Source of the DNA: Paenibacillus spiritus
GTDB lineage: Bacteria > Bacillota > Bacilli > Paenibacillales > Paenibacillaceae
DNA: 64,000 bases
Direction of reading: 5' to 3'
Assembly (NCBI RefSeq): GCF_008710135.1
Contig: NZ_VYKK01000005.1
Span: 394,745-458,744, forward strand
Positions 26,204 through 34,713 of this stretch are shown here, one piece after another. How positions within the stretch are numbered: position 1 is the stretch's first letter; each line of letters starts with the position of its first letter. The translations under genes and the position numbers were made by a program. The notes beneath the pieces were generated by a model. The model worked only from the letters and a program-made list of their open reading frames with translations, made no database searches and was not told where the DNA came from.

Positions 26204-26255
26204 CTGTTCCAGCGATAATTCCCCGTGTCTCGGCTTCGGGGAAGATACGCGCTTT

Positions 26256-27578
26256 CTAGCCGGTTTCGGTATGTCCAGCCGACTCCTCCTGCCGTTCCGT
26301 TATCTGGTGTGCATGGCGTATCCGTCTCTCCTTATAAAGAAGGAACCCGACAAAAAAGACAATGATGACGAGCGGATAAGCAATCGCTCTGCCCGTGAAC
26401 GGGAACACCGCCGCTGTCGCCGCAAAGGAAATCCAGCTGATGGCTACACCCAGGCGGCTCCCCTTTAATAACCGGATTCCAGCCGCGCAGCCTCCGATAT
26501 AAGTCAGAATGAAAGTGGCGTTCGGAAATTGAATCAGCTGCGAGAGGGAGACAGCGCCGGTGCCGTAGAGGGCCATCACGAGGGTGAAACACAACAGCAG
26601 AAACAGCAGCGCTCCGGTCGGCGTTCCCCGCGAAGCCGAGAGCTTGCCCATCCAGCCGGGGGCGCTTCCTTGGCGCGCCAGCGCATACGCTACGCGTGAG
26701 GCGGCGCCGACATAAGCAATGATGGTAGCGGCGCAGATGAACATGCCGGTCAATCCTGCAATGAGACCGCCCCAAGCCCCGAGCGGCTCGCTGATGATCC
26801 GGACGAGCGAAGCGTCTGAGGCTCCCCCGGTATAACTGGCGGTGCCTACAACAGCCAGAGCGGAGAGGAAATACAGAACTCCGACTACCAGCGCGGCAAT
26901 GGTAACGCCTTGGATCGCAGCCCGTCTGGGATCGCTGAATTCCTCCGAGAGATGGGAGACCGCTTCCCAGCCGATGAAGCACCAGAACAGGATCGCGGCG
27001 GACTGTCCCACGCTTCCGTAGCCATGCGGGGCGAAGGGGGTGAAGTTCTGCGAATGTATCTCCGGCAGCGCGGCGGCAAAAGCGAATACGAGCACCGCCA
27101 CGATGGCGATGACGACGGCGATTTGGACTTTGCCGGCCAGCTGCATGCCGATGATGTTCATGCCAAGCCCCGCTGCCAGAATGGCAATGGCCAGCAGCAG
27201 CCGAACCGGCTCGCCCCACCCCATGGCGGCGGACATATAGCCGGCGCCGGTGAGGGCGGCGACCGGGGCGCCGATCGGAACGGACATGAGAAAGAACCAG
27301 CCGACCAGTGTCCCGGCCTTGCGCCCGAAGGCCAGCGTCACGAAGTGGGAGACTCCGCCTGCGTTCGGATATTGGGCCGACAGGAGACCCATGGACAGCG
27401 CCAGCGGCAGGATCAGCAGAACCATGAATCCCCAGGCCAGCAGCGAAGCCGGGCCGGCCATTTCCGCAGCGAGTCCCGGAACAATCAGCACGCCCGACCC
27501 CAGAACGGAGCTGATATAGAGAGCGACCGCCTGAGGCAGTCCGATTGTAGATTTCAAGGAAGGGGATGAAGTAGTCAT
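26256..27578 (-). CDS. APC-family amino-acid exporter, YjeH-like
   Basis: 440 residues, about 12 hydrophobic helices. The first helix carries SSVLGSGVLIVPGLAA, the APC substrate-site G-S/T-G pattern, and the segment ILFWCFIGWEAVSHLSEEF closely parallels the MFWCFVGLEAFAHLASEF segment of E. coli YjeH, an exporter of methionine and branched-chain amino acids. It is divergent from a LysR gene that probably regulates it, the arrangement seen for other amino-acid exporters. Substrate inferred only. Confidence 0.86.
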   Translation of the reverse strand: MTTSSPSLKSTIGLPQAVALYISSVLGSGVLIVPGLAAEMAGPASLLAWGFMVLLILPLALSMGLLSAQYPNAGGVSHFVTLAFGRKAGTLVGWFFLMSVPIGAPVAALTGAGYMSAAMGWGEPVRLLLAIAILAAGLGMNIIGMQLAGKVQIAVVIAIVAVLVFAFAAALPEIHSQNFTPFAPHGYGSVGQSAAILFWCFIGWEAVSHLSEEFSDPRRAAIQGVTIAALVVGVLYFLSALAVVGTASYTGGASDASLVRIISEPLGAWGGLIAGLTGMFICAATIIAYVGAASRVAYALARQGSAPGWMGKLSASRGTPTGALLFLLLCFTLVMALYGTGAVSLSQLIQFPNATFILTYIGGCAAGIRLLKGSRLGVAISWISFAATAAVFPFTGRAIAYPLVIIVFFVGFLLYKERRIRHAHQITERQEESAGHTETG

Positions 27579-27694
27579 TATGGGAAGCCTCCTGATCTTG
27601 TCATTTATTCAAGCTTATCAGATAATAGATCCATTGGAAAAACAGAAACTTTCAATTCAATCCATTCAAAATTCCGATGGAAGGAGGCCCATCT

Positions 27695-28639
27695 ATGGAA
27701 TCAAGGCATCTGTTTACTTTTCTGGTAGTGGTGGAGACGGGAAGCTTCACCCGGGCAGCCGCCAAGCTCGGGTATGCCCAGTCCAGCATTACGGCCCAGA
27801 TTCAGTCGCTGGAGCAGGAGCTTGGACAGCCGTTGTTCGACCGGATCGGCAAACGCATCCTGCTGACCGATGCCGGCTCCAGACTTTTGCCGTTTGCCCA
27901 GGAAATCGCCAAGATGCACTCTCTTGCCGAGGATGCCGTCCGCTCGCAGAGTCGGATTGGCGGTTCCTTAAAGATTGGCGCACCGGAATCGCTGGCCGTC
28001 TACCGTCTGCCAGATGTGATTCGCGACTTCCGCAGCCGCTATCCGGGGGTCGAGCTGGTCCTGAAACCAGGTCCCTGCGGGCATCTGCTTGACCTGGCGC
28101 GGACCGGAGAGCTGGACCTGGCGCTGATTCTCCAGCCAGTCACGGAAGACCGGGACCTGGAGATTGCGACGCTGATTCAGGAGGACATGGCGCTTGTCGC
28201 ACCGCCCGGTCATCCCCTCGGCAAGAAGGACAAGGTGGAGCCCGCCCATTTAATAGAAGAAACCCTTCTGCACACCGAGTCGGGCTGCTCTTACCGGCTG
28301 CTGTTCGAGCAGTATTTGAACCGTCACGGCGTGTTCCCTGACCCGCAGATGGAATTCTGGAGCATTGAAGCCATCAAGCAGTGCGCTATGGCGGGACTGG
28401 GCCTTGCCTTCCTGCCCATGGTAGCGGTGCGAAGCGAGCTGGAGGATGGCCGCCTCCTCGCGCTGGACTGGGACGATACCGATCAGCGCGTAGCTACCCA
28501 GGTCGCCTGCCACCGCAAGAAATGGAGATCCCCGGCGCTTGGTGAATTTCTGAGAACGCTCCACGACCATGCAGGGCGTTGGCGGAGCGAAGCGTTGGCC
28601 TTGGCATCCGGGAGAGGAGAGGAAGCAGGATGGAAATGA
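27695..28639 (+). CDS. LysR-family transcriptional regulator
   Basis: 314 residues from ATG 27695 (AAGGAGGCCC upstream); an in-frame ATG at 27677 lacks a ribosome site. The N-terminal helix-turn-helix is clear: [42 protein letters not shown]. The remaining part is the LysR substrate domain, with [12 protein letters not shown] and [12 protein letters not shown] segments. Divergent from the yjeH-like exporter, its likely target, with 116 bases between them. It overlaps the following recombinase start by 10 bases. Confidence 0.93.
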   Translation: MESRHLFTFLVVVETGSFTRAAAKLGYAQSSITAQIQSLEQELGQPLFDRIGKRILLTDAGSRLLPFAQEIAKMHSLAEDAVRSQSRIGGSLKIGAPESLAVYRLPDVIRDFRSRYPGVELVLKPGPCGHLLDLARTGELDLALILQPVTEDRDLEIATLIQEDMALVAPPGHPLGKKDKVEPAHLIEETLLHTESGCSYRLLFEQYLNRHGVFPDPQMEFWSIEAIKQCAMAGLGLAFLPMVAVRSELEDGRLLALDWDDTDQRVATQVACHRKKWRSPALGEFLRTLHDHAGRWRSEALALASGRGEEAGWK

Positions 28640-29532
28640 CAGCGGAATACGAAGAAGCGCTGGAAGCTTTTGAAATCTGGATGAAAGATGCCGGCTATAC
28701 CCCCCATACCCGCTCGTCCTATCTCTCGGACGCCCGGCAATTCCTGCTTCGTCTCGGAGGCAGGGAGCTGGCATCCGTCAAGAAGCTGCATGTGATTTCG
28801 TATTTAAGCGCCATGCGGGAGATTGGGAGCAGCGACTCCAGCCGCAACCGCAAGCACGCTTCGGTCAACTGTCTGTTCAAGGCGCTGAATGAACTGGAGC
28901 TCTTGACGCATAACCCCGCAGAGGGCATCAAGAAAGCCAAGACGGAGCGCAACCGGGAGCCGGTCTATCTGGATGAACGGGAGCTGCAGAATTTCTTGTC
29001 GGCTGTGGAGGGCAAATACAAGACCCGCAATCTGGCGATCTTCCTCCTGATGGCTTATATGGGTCTGCGGGTAGGAGAGGTGCATACGCTGAACATCGGG
29101 GATTATGATGCGGAGCGCCGGGTGCTGCGGGTGTTCGGCAAGGGCCGCAAGTGGCGGACCGTACCGGTTCCCGCAGATGCGGCGATTTATTTGGATCAGG
29201 CGGTTCAGGAGCGGCTGACGCCGTGGAGAAGCCGAGAGGAAGCGCTGTTCATTTCGCAAAAAGGACGCCGGCTCTCCATCCGCACCATTCAGGAAATTGC
29301 GGCGGAGACCTTCGCCCGTTACCAGGAGGGACTGCCGGAGTCGGCGCGGCGTCCTTACTCCAGCCACAAGCTTCGCCATTCCTTCGCTACCATGCTGCTG
29401 CGCAAAGGCGCGGATATTCGGACCGTACAAGAGCTGCTGGGCCATTCATCGATTCAGACGACGACGGTCTACACGCATATTACGGACCGGGATAAGGAGG
29501 ATGCGATGTCGCGTCTGAATCTGCACCTTTAG
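28630..29532 (+). CDS. Tyrosine recombinase, XerC/XerD-like
   Basis: 300 residues, the usual Xer length, from ATG 28630 (AGGAAGCAGG upstream), overlapping the LysR gene. An N-terminal core-binding domain ([18 protein letters not shown]) is followed by a catalytic domain with all expected residues: Arg in YMGLRVGEV, Lys in GKGRKWR, HKLRH (His-x-x-Arg), and [14 protein letters not shown] (His and nucleophilic Tyr). It should therefore be active. It is not in the usual housekeeping xerC or xerD context. A dif-like sequence lies 17 bases downstream of its stop and another lies 2.5 kb upstream, suggesting a recombinase next to its own sites. Confidence 0.92.
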   Translation: MEMTAEYEEALEAFEIWMKDAGYTPHTRSSYLSDARQFLLRLGGRELASVKKLHVISYLSAMREIGSSDSSRNRKHASVNCLFKALNELELLTHNPAEGIKKAKTERNREPVYLDERELQNFLSAVEGKYKTRNLAIFLLMAYMGLRVGEVHTLNIGDYDAERRVLRVFGKGRKWRTVPVPADAAIYLDQAVQERLTPWRSREEALFISQKGRRLSIRTIQEIAAETFARYQEGLPESARRPYSSHKLRHSFATMLLRKGADIRTVQELLGHSSIQTTTVYTHITDRDKEDAMSRLNLHL

Positions 29533-29548
29533 TGCAGAAGGGGTGAAA

Positions 29549-29576
29549 GTCTTTCATAATATTAATTATGTAAACC
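29549..29576 (+). other. dif-like Xer recombination site 3
   Basis: Left arm GTCTTTCATAA, centre TATTAA, right arm TTATGTAAACC. The right arm matches the recalled dif right arm at 10 of 11 bases; the inner left arm CATAA/ATAA also fits. It lies immediately after the recombinase gene, in the same orientation as sites 1 and 2. Confidence 0.45.
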
Positions 29577-29756
29577 TTTAAATATGAACAAACTGCATCT
29601 TCTGCAATTTGATGATGACAAGCCTTCTTTGACTTGTTAACATGGATAGGGGTTTTGGACAGCATGCAACTTCAATCCATTAACGCGTCTTCGCATAGGG
29701 CGAGTCGAGCGAGAGGAGAGTCTGAAGCGGCGGTAGCAGCCGCGTTATCACAAAAC

Positions 29757-29781
29757 TGCCGGGTCCCTTGGACCCGGCAGC
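29757..29781 (-). terminator. Terminator of ldh
   Basis: CTGCCGGGT pairs with ACCCGGCAG around CCCTTGG; the minus strand continues with TTTTG. Confidence 0.75.
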
Positions 29782-29801
29782 CTCTCTGTTGACATCCTTT
29801 T

Positions 29802-30725
29802 TTACAGATCGAGCTTGGAAATTTCACCCTTCAGCTTCTCGGCCGATTGCTGGAACAGGGCCTGCTCCTGGTCATTGAGCGTCAGATCCAGCACTTCGCG
29901 CACTCCGGAACGGTCGACTACGCATGGAACGCCGAGGAAGACGTCGGATACGCCGTTGTAGTTGTTAAGGAGGGTGGAGACGTTCAGCACGGCGCCTTCA
30001 TTGTGCAGAATGGCGTCGACGATCCGGTCGAGAGCCAAGGCGATGGCGAAGGAAGTCGCGCCCTTGGCGTTAATGATCTCATAGGCCGCGTTCTTGGTGT
30101 TCTCGTAGATCGACTGCCGTTCCTCTTCGGTGAAGTTCAGGTCAATCCCGGCTACGTTGGCGAGCGACCATACAGGCACTTCGGAGTCGCCGTGTTCTCC
30201 GATAATCTGGCCGTGAATGCTGCGCGGATCGATTTCTTTTTGCTTGCCGATCAAATAACGGAAGCGGGCGCTGTCCAGCACGGTACCCGATCCGATCACG
30301 CGTCTGCGGTCGAAACCGCTGATTTTGTGCGTGGCATAGGACAGGATATCGACCGGATTGGTTGCAATAAGGAGAATCCCGTGCGAATTGTATTTCGTGA
30401 TTTTCTGAATAATGTCCCGGAAGATCGAGATGTTCTTACGCAGCAGGTCAATCCGCGTCTCGCCCGGTTTCTGCGAGGCGCCGGCGGTAACAATGATGAT
30501 GTCGGCTTCCCGGCAGTCTTCATAGGTTCCCGCCCACAGTTTGACACCGCCGATGAATGGCATGCCGTGGTTCATGTCCAGCGCTTCGCCCAGCGCTTTT
30601 TGATGATTGACATCAATCAGCACCAGCTCCGGCATGCGGCGGCGAAGCAACAGCGTATAAGCGGTTGTCGTTCCGACTGCGCCTGTGCCGATAATTACAA
30701 CTCGGTTCGGTTTATAAGGGGCCAT
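29802..30725 (-). CDS. ldh: L-lactate dehydrogenase
   Basis: 307 residues. The start at ATG 30725 lies about 9 nt after GGAGGAG; an ATG at 30734 touches the ribosome site. Motifs: NAD loop GTGAVGTT, the substrate loop Arg region PGETRIDLLRKN, NPVDILSY and the catalytic His in IIGEHGDSEVPVW. It interconverts pyruvate and L-lactate with NADH, the main fermentative NADH-recycling step. Malate dehydrogenase is a close relative, but the GEHGDSEVPVW context favours LDH. Monocistronic. Confidence 0.95.
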   Translation of the reverse strand: MAPYKPNRVVIIGTGAVGTTTAYTLLLRRRMPELVLIDVNHQKALGEALDMNHGMPFIGGVKLWAGTYEDCREADIIIVTAGASQKPGETRIDLLRKNISIFRDIIQKITKYNSHGILLIATNPVDILSYATHKISGFDRRRVIGSGTVLDSARFRYLIGKQKEIDPRSIHGQIIGEHGDSEVPVWSLANVAGIDLNFTEEERQSIYENTKNAAYEIINAKGATSFAIALALDRIVDAILHNEGAVLNVSTLLNNYNGVSDVFLGVPCVVDRSGVREVLDLTLNDQEQALFQQSAEKLKGEISKLDL

Positions 30726-30887
30726 TCCGTCCATCTCCTCCGCTTAAAAAGAATTTTTTGTGTCCAATCTTATCCATCATAGTATCTGTACTTAGGGTTT
30801 TCAAGTAGGGCGCTTTTAATCCATTACCCAGATTAAAAGCATAGACACCCGCAATTTTGTCAATGAACAGGAGCGAACCGATTAATT

Positions 30888-32282
30888 ATGAACCTTTTTC
30901 GCAAAAAGTCGATTCAAAACAGCACCACCACGCTGAACAAAACGCTGGGAGCCCTTGATTTGACTGCGCTCGGCGTCGGAGCGATCATCGGCACCGGCAT
31001 CTTTGTCATGACCGGGGTTGCCGCGGCTGAACATGCCGGACCGGCCCTGGTGCTCTCCTTCGTCCTGGCCGGAATCGCCTGCGTGCTCTCCGCGCTCTGC
31101 TACTCCGAGCTCGCTTCGTCCATCCCTGTATCGGGGAGCGCCTATGCTTACAGCTATGTCGCATTCGGCGAACTGCTGGCCTGGATTCTCGGTTGGGACC
31201 TCGTCCTGGAGTACGGCGTTGCCGCCGCAGCGGTCAGCAGCGGCTGGTCCGGGTATTTCCAGGGACTGCTGGAAGGCTTCGGCCTCCATTTGCCGACCGC
31301 GCTGTCGGGAGCGTATAATGCGGACAACGGAACCGTTGTGAATCTGCCGGCCATTGTCATTATTCTGCTGATTACGTGGCTGCTCAGCCGCGGGGTCAAA
31401 GAGACTGCCCGGTTCAACAGCATTATGGTCATCGTGAAGCTGGCTGTCGTTGCTCTATTTATTGCAGCCGGTATCTTCTATGTGAAGCCGGAGAACTGGA
31501 CGCCGTTCATGCCGTTCGGCTTCAGCGGCGTCGTGAACGGCGCGGCCACGGTATTCTTCGCCTATATCGGGTTTGATGCCTTGTCGACGGCGGCGGAAGA
31601 GGTCAAACAGCCGCAGCGCGATCTGCCGATCGGCATTATTTCGTCCTTGGCGGTCTGTACGGCGCTTTATATTATCGTCTCGCTGATTCTCACCGGAATC
31701 GTGCCGTATGCCAACCTGGACGTAAGCGATCCTGTATCGTACGCGCTTCGTTTTGTACACCAGGACTTTATTGCCGGTCTGATCTCGGTTGGCGCCATTG
31801 CCGGCATGACGACAGTGCTGCTGGTTATGCTGTTCGGGCAGACGCGGCTTCTCTTCGCCATTTCCCGCGACGGCCTTCTGCCCAAGAGCCTGTCCGCCGT
31901 CAGTCCCAAGACCCAGACTCCGAACCGCAGCACCTGGATTGTTGGCGGATTGATTGCGGTATTGACCGGATTTGTACCGCTGGACCGGCTGGCTAATCTG
32001 ACGAATATAGGAACGCTCTTCGCCTTCCTGGTCGTGTCCCTGGGCGTAATTGCCCTGCGTTATCTGAATCCTGAACTGAAACGCGGATTCCGCGTGCCCT
32101 GGGTTCCTGTTGTGCCGCTGCTGAGTGCGGCAGCCTGCGCGTACCTGATGCTGAATCTGGACCGGGACGCCTGGATCGGATTTTTTCTCTGGCTGCTGGT
32201 CGGACTTGTGATTTATGCCGTCTACGGATACCGGAACAGTGAACTGAATCCGAAGAAACTTCGAAGAGGCAATTCCGAATAG
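30888..32282 (+). CDS. APC-family amino-acid permease (CAT/YfnA type)
   Basis: 464 residues with about 12 helices. The N-terminal segment LGALDLTALGVGAIIGTGIFVMTGVAAAEHAGPALVLSF is the hallmark of the cationic amino-acid transporter branch of the APC superfamily, and FFAYIGFDALSTAAEEVKQPQRDLP is its helix-6 signature. It should import amino acids by proton symport. AGGAG lies 15 nt before ATG 30888, somewhat far. The next gene starts 32 nt after its stop. Confidence 0.9.
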   Translation: MNLFRKKSIQNSTTTLNKTLGALDLTALGVGAIIGTGIFVMTGVAAAEHAGPALVLSFVLAGIACVLSALCYSELASSIPVSGSAYAYSYVAFGELLAWILGWDLVLEYGVAAAAVSSGWSGYFQGLLEGFGLHLPTALSGAYNADNGTVVNLPAIVIILLITWLLSRGVKETARFNSIMVIVKLAVVALFIAAGIFYVKPENWTPFMPFGFSGVVNGAATVFFAYIGFDALSTAAEEVKQPQRDLPIGIISSLAVCTALYIIVSLILTGIVPYANLDVSDPVSYALRFVHQDFIAGLISVGAIAGMTTVLLVMLFGQTRLLFAISRDGLLPKSLSAVSPKTQTPNRSTWIVGGLIAVLTGFVPLDRLANLTNIGTLFAFLVVSLGVIALRYLNPELKRGFRVPWVPVVPLLSAAACAYLMLNLDRDAWIGFFLWLLVGLVIYAVYGYRNSELNPKKLRRGNSE

Positions 32283-32314
32283 AAAGCAACCAGCCGCTTA
32301 AAGAGGAGGAGACA

Positions 32315-33598
32315 GTGAAAGTGAAGAGGCAGAGCAACTTCTGGATTCGCACACTGCCGGCTCTGCTGGCCGTTCTGCTGCTGGCAGCCTGTTCGTCTTC
32401 GCCGGCTCCCCGGGCTTCTCTTCCGCCGCAGCCGACGGAACCGCCGGAAGAAGGGCAGACCATCACCCTGATTACACCGGATGCGGGCAATCTGGACAAT
32501 ACAAATACGAAGAAGTACCAGATTCAGACCCGGCTGACCGATTTCTATCTGATGAACGGGAAGGAAGGGATCGCCTGGGGAATTACCAAGAATGCGCTTC
32601 GGATGTACATGACCCGCGACAATGGTCAGACCTGGACCAACATCTCTCCGGCAGCGACCGTGCAGTTCACGGCGAATCCGGTGTACGGACAGGATATCTT
32701 CTTCGCGGATTCCCGGCATGGCTGGATTGTTCGGACCGGTTCGGGAATAACGGAGACAATTGTGCTGCACACCTCGGATGGAGGACAGAGCTGGAAGATC
32801 TCCGCGCTGAACCCCAGCAGCCGGATCGCGGCCATTTATTTCGATTCCTCGGCGCACGGCTGGCTGATGACGACCTGGGACAATACCGAGAACAGGGAGA
32901 GCAAGGCGCTCTACGTCACCGGAGACGGAGGCGCTACCTGGGAGACGATCATGCAGAATGAACAGTATACGCCCCATTCAGACCAGCCGCCGCTTCCGAT
33001 TACCGGCGTCTCGCGCGGGATGGTCTTCCGCGACCGGTTCAACGGTCTAGTCTCTATGCAGTTCGGAGAAGAAGTGCGGCTTTTTGTAACCGGAGATGGC
33101 GGGGTCAGCTGGAAGGCGGCAGACACGCTGCCGCAGCCGGCCGCCTTGAAGACATGTTCAAAGCTGATGGCGGGAAGTCCGCAGTTCTTCACCGAAACGA
33201 CGGGCTGGCTCCCGGTGAGCTGTGAGGCCGACGTCGGTGCTGAGGTAACGCAGCACGGCTATTTTACAGCCGATGGCGGGGTTAGCTGGAAATATGCGGA
33301 TTTCAGCCTTCCGGGGCGAAGCGACCCGAACCGCGGGATTCCGCCGACTTTCCTGAATACCCGGATCGGCTGGTGGCTGAACGGAGATCTTCTGTATTGG
33401 ACAGGCAACCAGGGCCAGGCTTGGCGGGCGCTTCCGGCCAGTTCCGTACTTCAAGCCAAGCTCAAGGAATACCCAGAAGTCGTCAAGCTGCAGTTCATCG
33501 ACGAGAAGACCGGATGGCTGCTGATTCAGCGAACCGAAGCCAAACGATCCATTCTTCTTCAGACCATCAACGGAGGTGTCACCTGGAAGGTCATGTAG
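32315..33598 (+). CDS. BNR/YCF48-like repeat lipoprotein
   Basis: 427 residues from GTG 32315 (GAGGAGGAGACA upstream). Signal peptide with lipobox LLAACSSS, then a Pro-rich spacer. The body carries repeated DGG-x-(S/T)W(K/E) motifs: DNGQTWTN, DGGQSWK, DGGATWE, DGGVSWK twice and GGVTWK, each paired with a GW segment. This is the BNR/YCF48 beta-propeller pattern, as in photosystem II assembly factor homologues of non-photosynthetic bacteria. It should be a membrane-anchored surface propeller; ligand unknown. Confidence 0.85.
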   Translation: MKVKRQSNFWIRTLPALLAVLLLAACSSSPAPRASLPPQPTEPPEEGQTITLITPDAGNLDNTNTKKYQIQTRLTDFYLMNGKEGIAWGITKNALRMYMTRDNGQTWTNISPAATVQFTANPVYGQDIFFADSRHGWIVRTGSGITETIVLHTSDGGQSWKISALNPSSRIAAIYFDSSAHGWLMTTWDNTENRESKALYVTGDGGATWETIMQNEQYTPHSDQPPLPITGVSRGMVFRDRFNGLVSMQFGEEVRLFVTGDGGVSWKAADTLPQPAALKTCSKLMAGSPQFFTETTGWLPVSCEADVGAEVTQHGYFTADGGVSWKYADFSLPGRSDPNRGIPPTFLNTRIGWWLNGDLLYWTGNQGQAWRALPASSVLQAKLKEYPEVVKLQFIDEKTGWLLIQRTEAKRSILLQTINGGVTWKVM

Positions 33599-33642
33599 AT
33601 GGTTTAACGCCGCCTTGCCAATGCCCGACTTTCTAGAATGCA

Positions 33643-33677
33643 GGACCGGACCTCCCGGAAGAGGCCCGGTCTTTTTC
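33643..33677 (+). terminator. Terminator of the BNR lipoprotein gene
   Basis: GACCGG..CCTC pairs with GAGG..CCCGGTC around CCGGAA, followed by TTTTT. Confidence 0.8.
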
Positions 33678-33709
33678 ATCTTAAAACTTATCTAAAATTT
33701 TTCGATAAA

Positions 33710-33725
33710 TGTGAAAAAAATCACA
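33710..33725 (+). promoter_or_regulatory. FNR/CRP-type binding site
   Basis: TGTGAAAAAAATCACA is a perfect TGTGA-N6-TCACA palindrome, the Bacillus Fnr consensus. A -10 element TATATT lies at 33748-33753, giving a start near 33760 and placing the site centre at about -42, the classical activating position. Confidence 0.75.
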
Positions 33726-33814
33726 TGACAAACCTTAATCCTTGTGATATATTTAACACATAGAGAGCAAGTTCAAAATTTCACAAACTTAAAACCCGAT
33801 GGGAGAGAACAACC

Positions 33815-33988
33815 ATGACATTCGAAACGGATTATGTAACCCGCAACCTGCTTCAGCTCTGCTACAACTGCGAAGACGCCTATCTCTGCGAGACGGAAGA
33901 ACAATGCAGAGCCTGCTGGGCCGAGAACGGCATGATGCCTCAGAATGAAGACGAAACCAAGCAATTGCTGGACCTGGTACATGCGTAA
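33815..33988 (+). CDS. Small cysteine-rich protein (57 aa)
   Basis: Read directly: ATG 33815 with GGGAGAG upstream, stop 33986-33988, then a terminator. The product has a dense cysteine cluster, C-x2-C-x6-C-x5-C-x2-C, within residues 16-34 (CYNCEDAYLCETEEQCRACW), and an acidic C-terminus. Five clustered cysteines suggest a bound metal or an iron-sulfur centre. The upstream FNR-type site suggests induction without oxygen. I do not recognise a named family. Confidence 0.78.
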   Translation: MTFETDYVTRNLLQLCYNCEDAYLCETEEQCRACWAENGMMPQNEDETKQLLDLVHA

Positions 33989-34012
33989 GACGAATCGCCC
34001 TTATCCCCGCTG

Positions 34013-34047
34013 AAAGCGCCGCTTCCAATAGAAGCGGTGCTTTTTTG
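34013..34047 (+). terminator. Terminator of the Cys-rich protein gene
   Basis: AAGC-CCGCTTC pairs with GAAGCGG-GCTT around CAATA, followed by six T. Confidence 0.85.
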
Positions 34048-34140
34048 TCGTGAAGACATGGGTTCCGGGCTCCTGCATATACATGAAGTAGACCCCGCCC
34101 GGCCGTCGGACGAGGAGAACTTGTGACGGGAGGAATGCTG

Positions 34141-34542
34141 ATGGGACTGGGAGAAGAGACAGTCTGGATGTTCGATCTTGTCGGAACCGTCATTCCGATC
34201 TTCATTGCCGTAGTGCTGGGCATTCTTGCCGTGTCCGCCGGAGGGGGACTGTGGAACTGGGTCCGCAACAGCAGGCTGCCGCAGCAGACTGTACCGGCCC
34301 GCATTGTCGGCAAGCGAAGCGAAATCCGGCCGCGTTTCCGGGAAGAAGGGGAGCCGGCCCGGACACAAATGCAGTACTATCTCACCTTTGAGCTGGAGGA
34401 TGGAACCCGGAAGGAATTCATAGTCGGCGGTACGGATTATGGGGCTGCCGTTGAACAGGACCGCGGGTCTCTTCGCTATCGGGGTACCCGATACCTTGGT
34501 TTTGAGCGGGAACGGCATTACCGGGCGGCTCAGACCTGGTAA
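34141..34542 (+). CDS. DUF2500-like membrane protein
   Basis: 133 residues from ATG 34141 (GGGAGG, 7 nt). An alternative GTG at 34123 with GAGGAG would add six residues. One N-terminal transmembrane helix (VGTVIPIFIAVVLGILAV) is followed by a soluble domain with PARIVGKR, TQMQYYLTFELEDGTRKEF and LRYRGTRYLGFER, matching the DUF2500 (YhhM) pattern. Role unknown. Single gene between two terminators. Confidence 0.8.
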   Translation: MGLGEETVWMFDLVGTVIPIFIAVVLGILAVSAGGGLWNWVRNSRLPQQTVPARIVGKRSEIRPRFREEGEPARTQMQYYLTFELEDGTRKEFIVGGTDYGAAVEQDRGSLRYRGTRYLGFERERHYRAAQTW

Positions 34543-34588
34543 GGGGAGGAAGGAGCGGCAGGGGACGCACCCGCTCCAAGTGGTTGCG

Positions 34589-34667
34589 AAGCCTGAACGA
34601 TTCCCGGCGCAAGGATGACGTATCCTTCGGCAGCCGGGTGTCGGTCAGGCTTTTTTGTTATACTCTT
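34589..34667 (+). terminator. Long-stem terminator
   Basis: AAGCCTGA..CCCGGC pairs with GCCGGG..TCAGGCTT, with an inner AAGGAT/ATCCTT hairpin, followed by six T. Confidence 0.75.
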
Positions 34668-34713
34668 CATGCCGGAGCACCCGGCCAGACTGAACGTTCA
34701 GGAGCTGATAAGA

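Larger units (their letters stand above)
25904..26255. other. Intergenic region, AT-rich, with dif-like site 2
   Basis: About 350 bases between the small peptide ORF and the end of the exporter gene. It holds the likely promoter of the peptide/ABC operon (TACTAT near 25921 on the minus strand, weak), a dif-like site at 26139-26166 and a hairpin at 26180-26203. An ORF extension upstream of the peptide (to 26089) has no ribosome site and is not supported. Confidence 0.6.

Noticed and set aside
30726..30800. Rex-type redox operator upstream of ldh
   Set aside because: TTTTGTGTCC is present but the CACAA half of the TTGTG-N8-CACAA site is missing.
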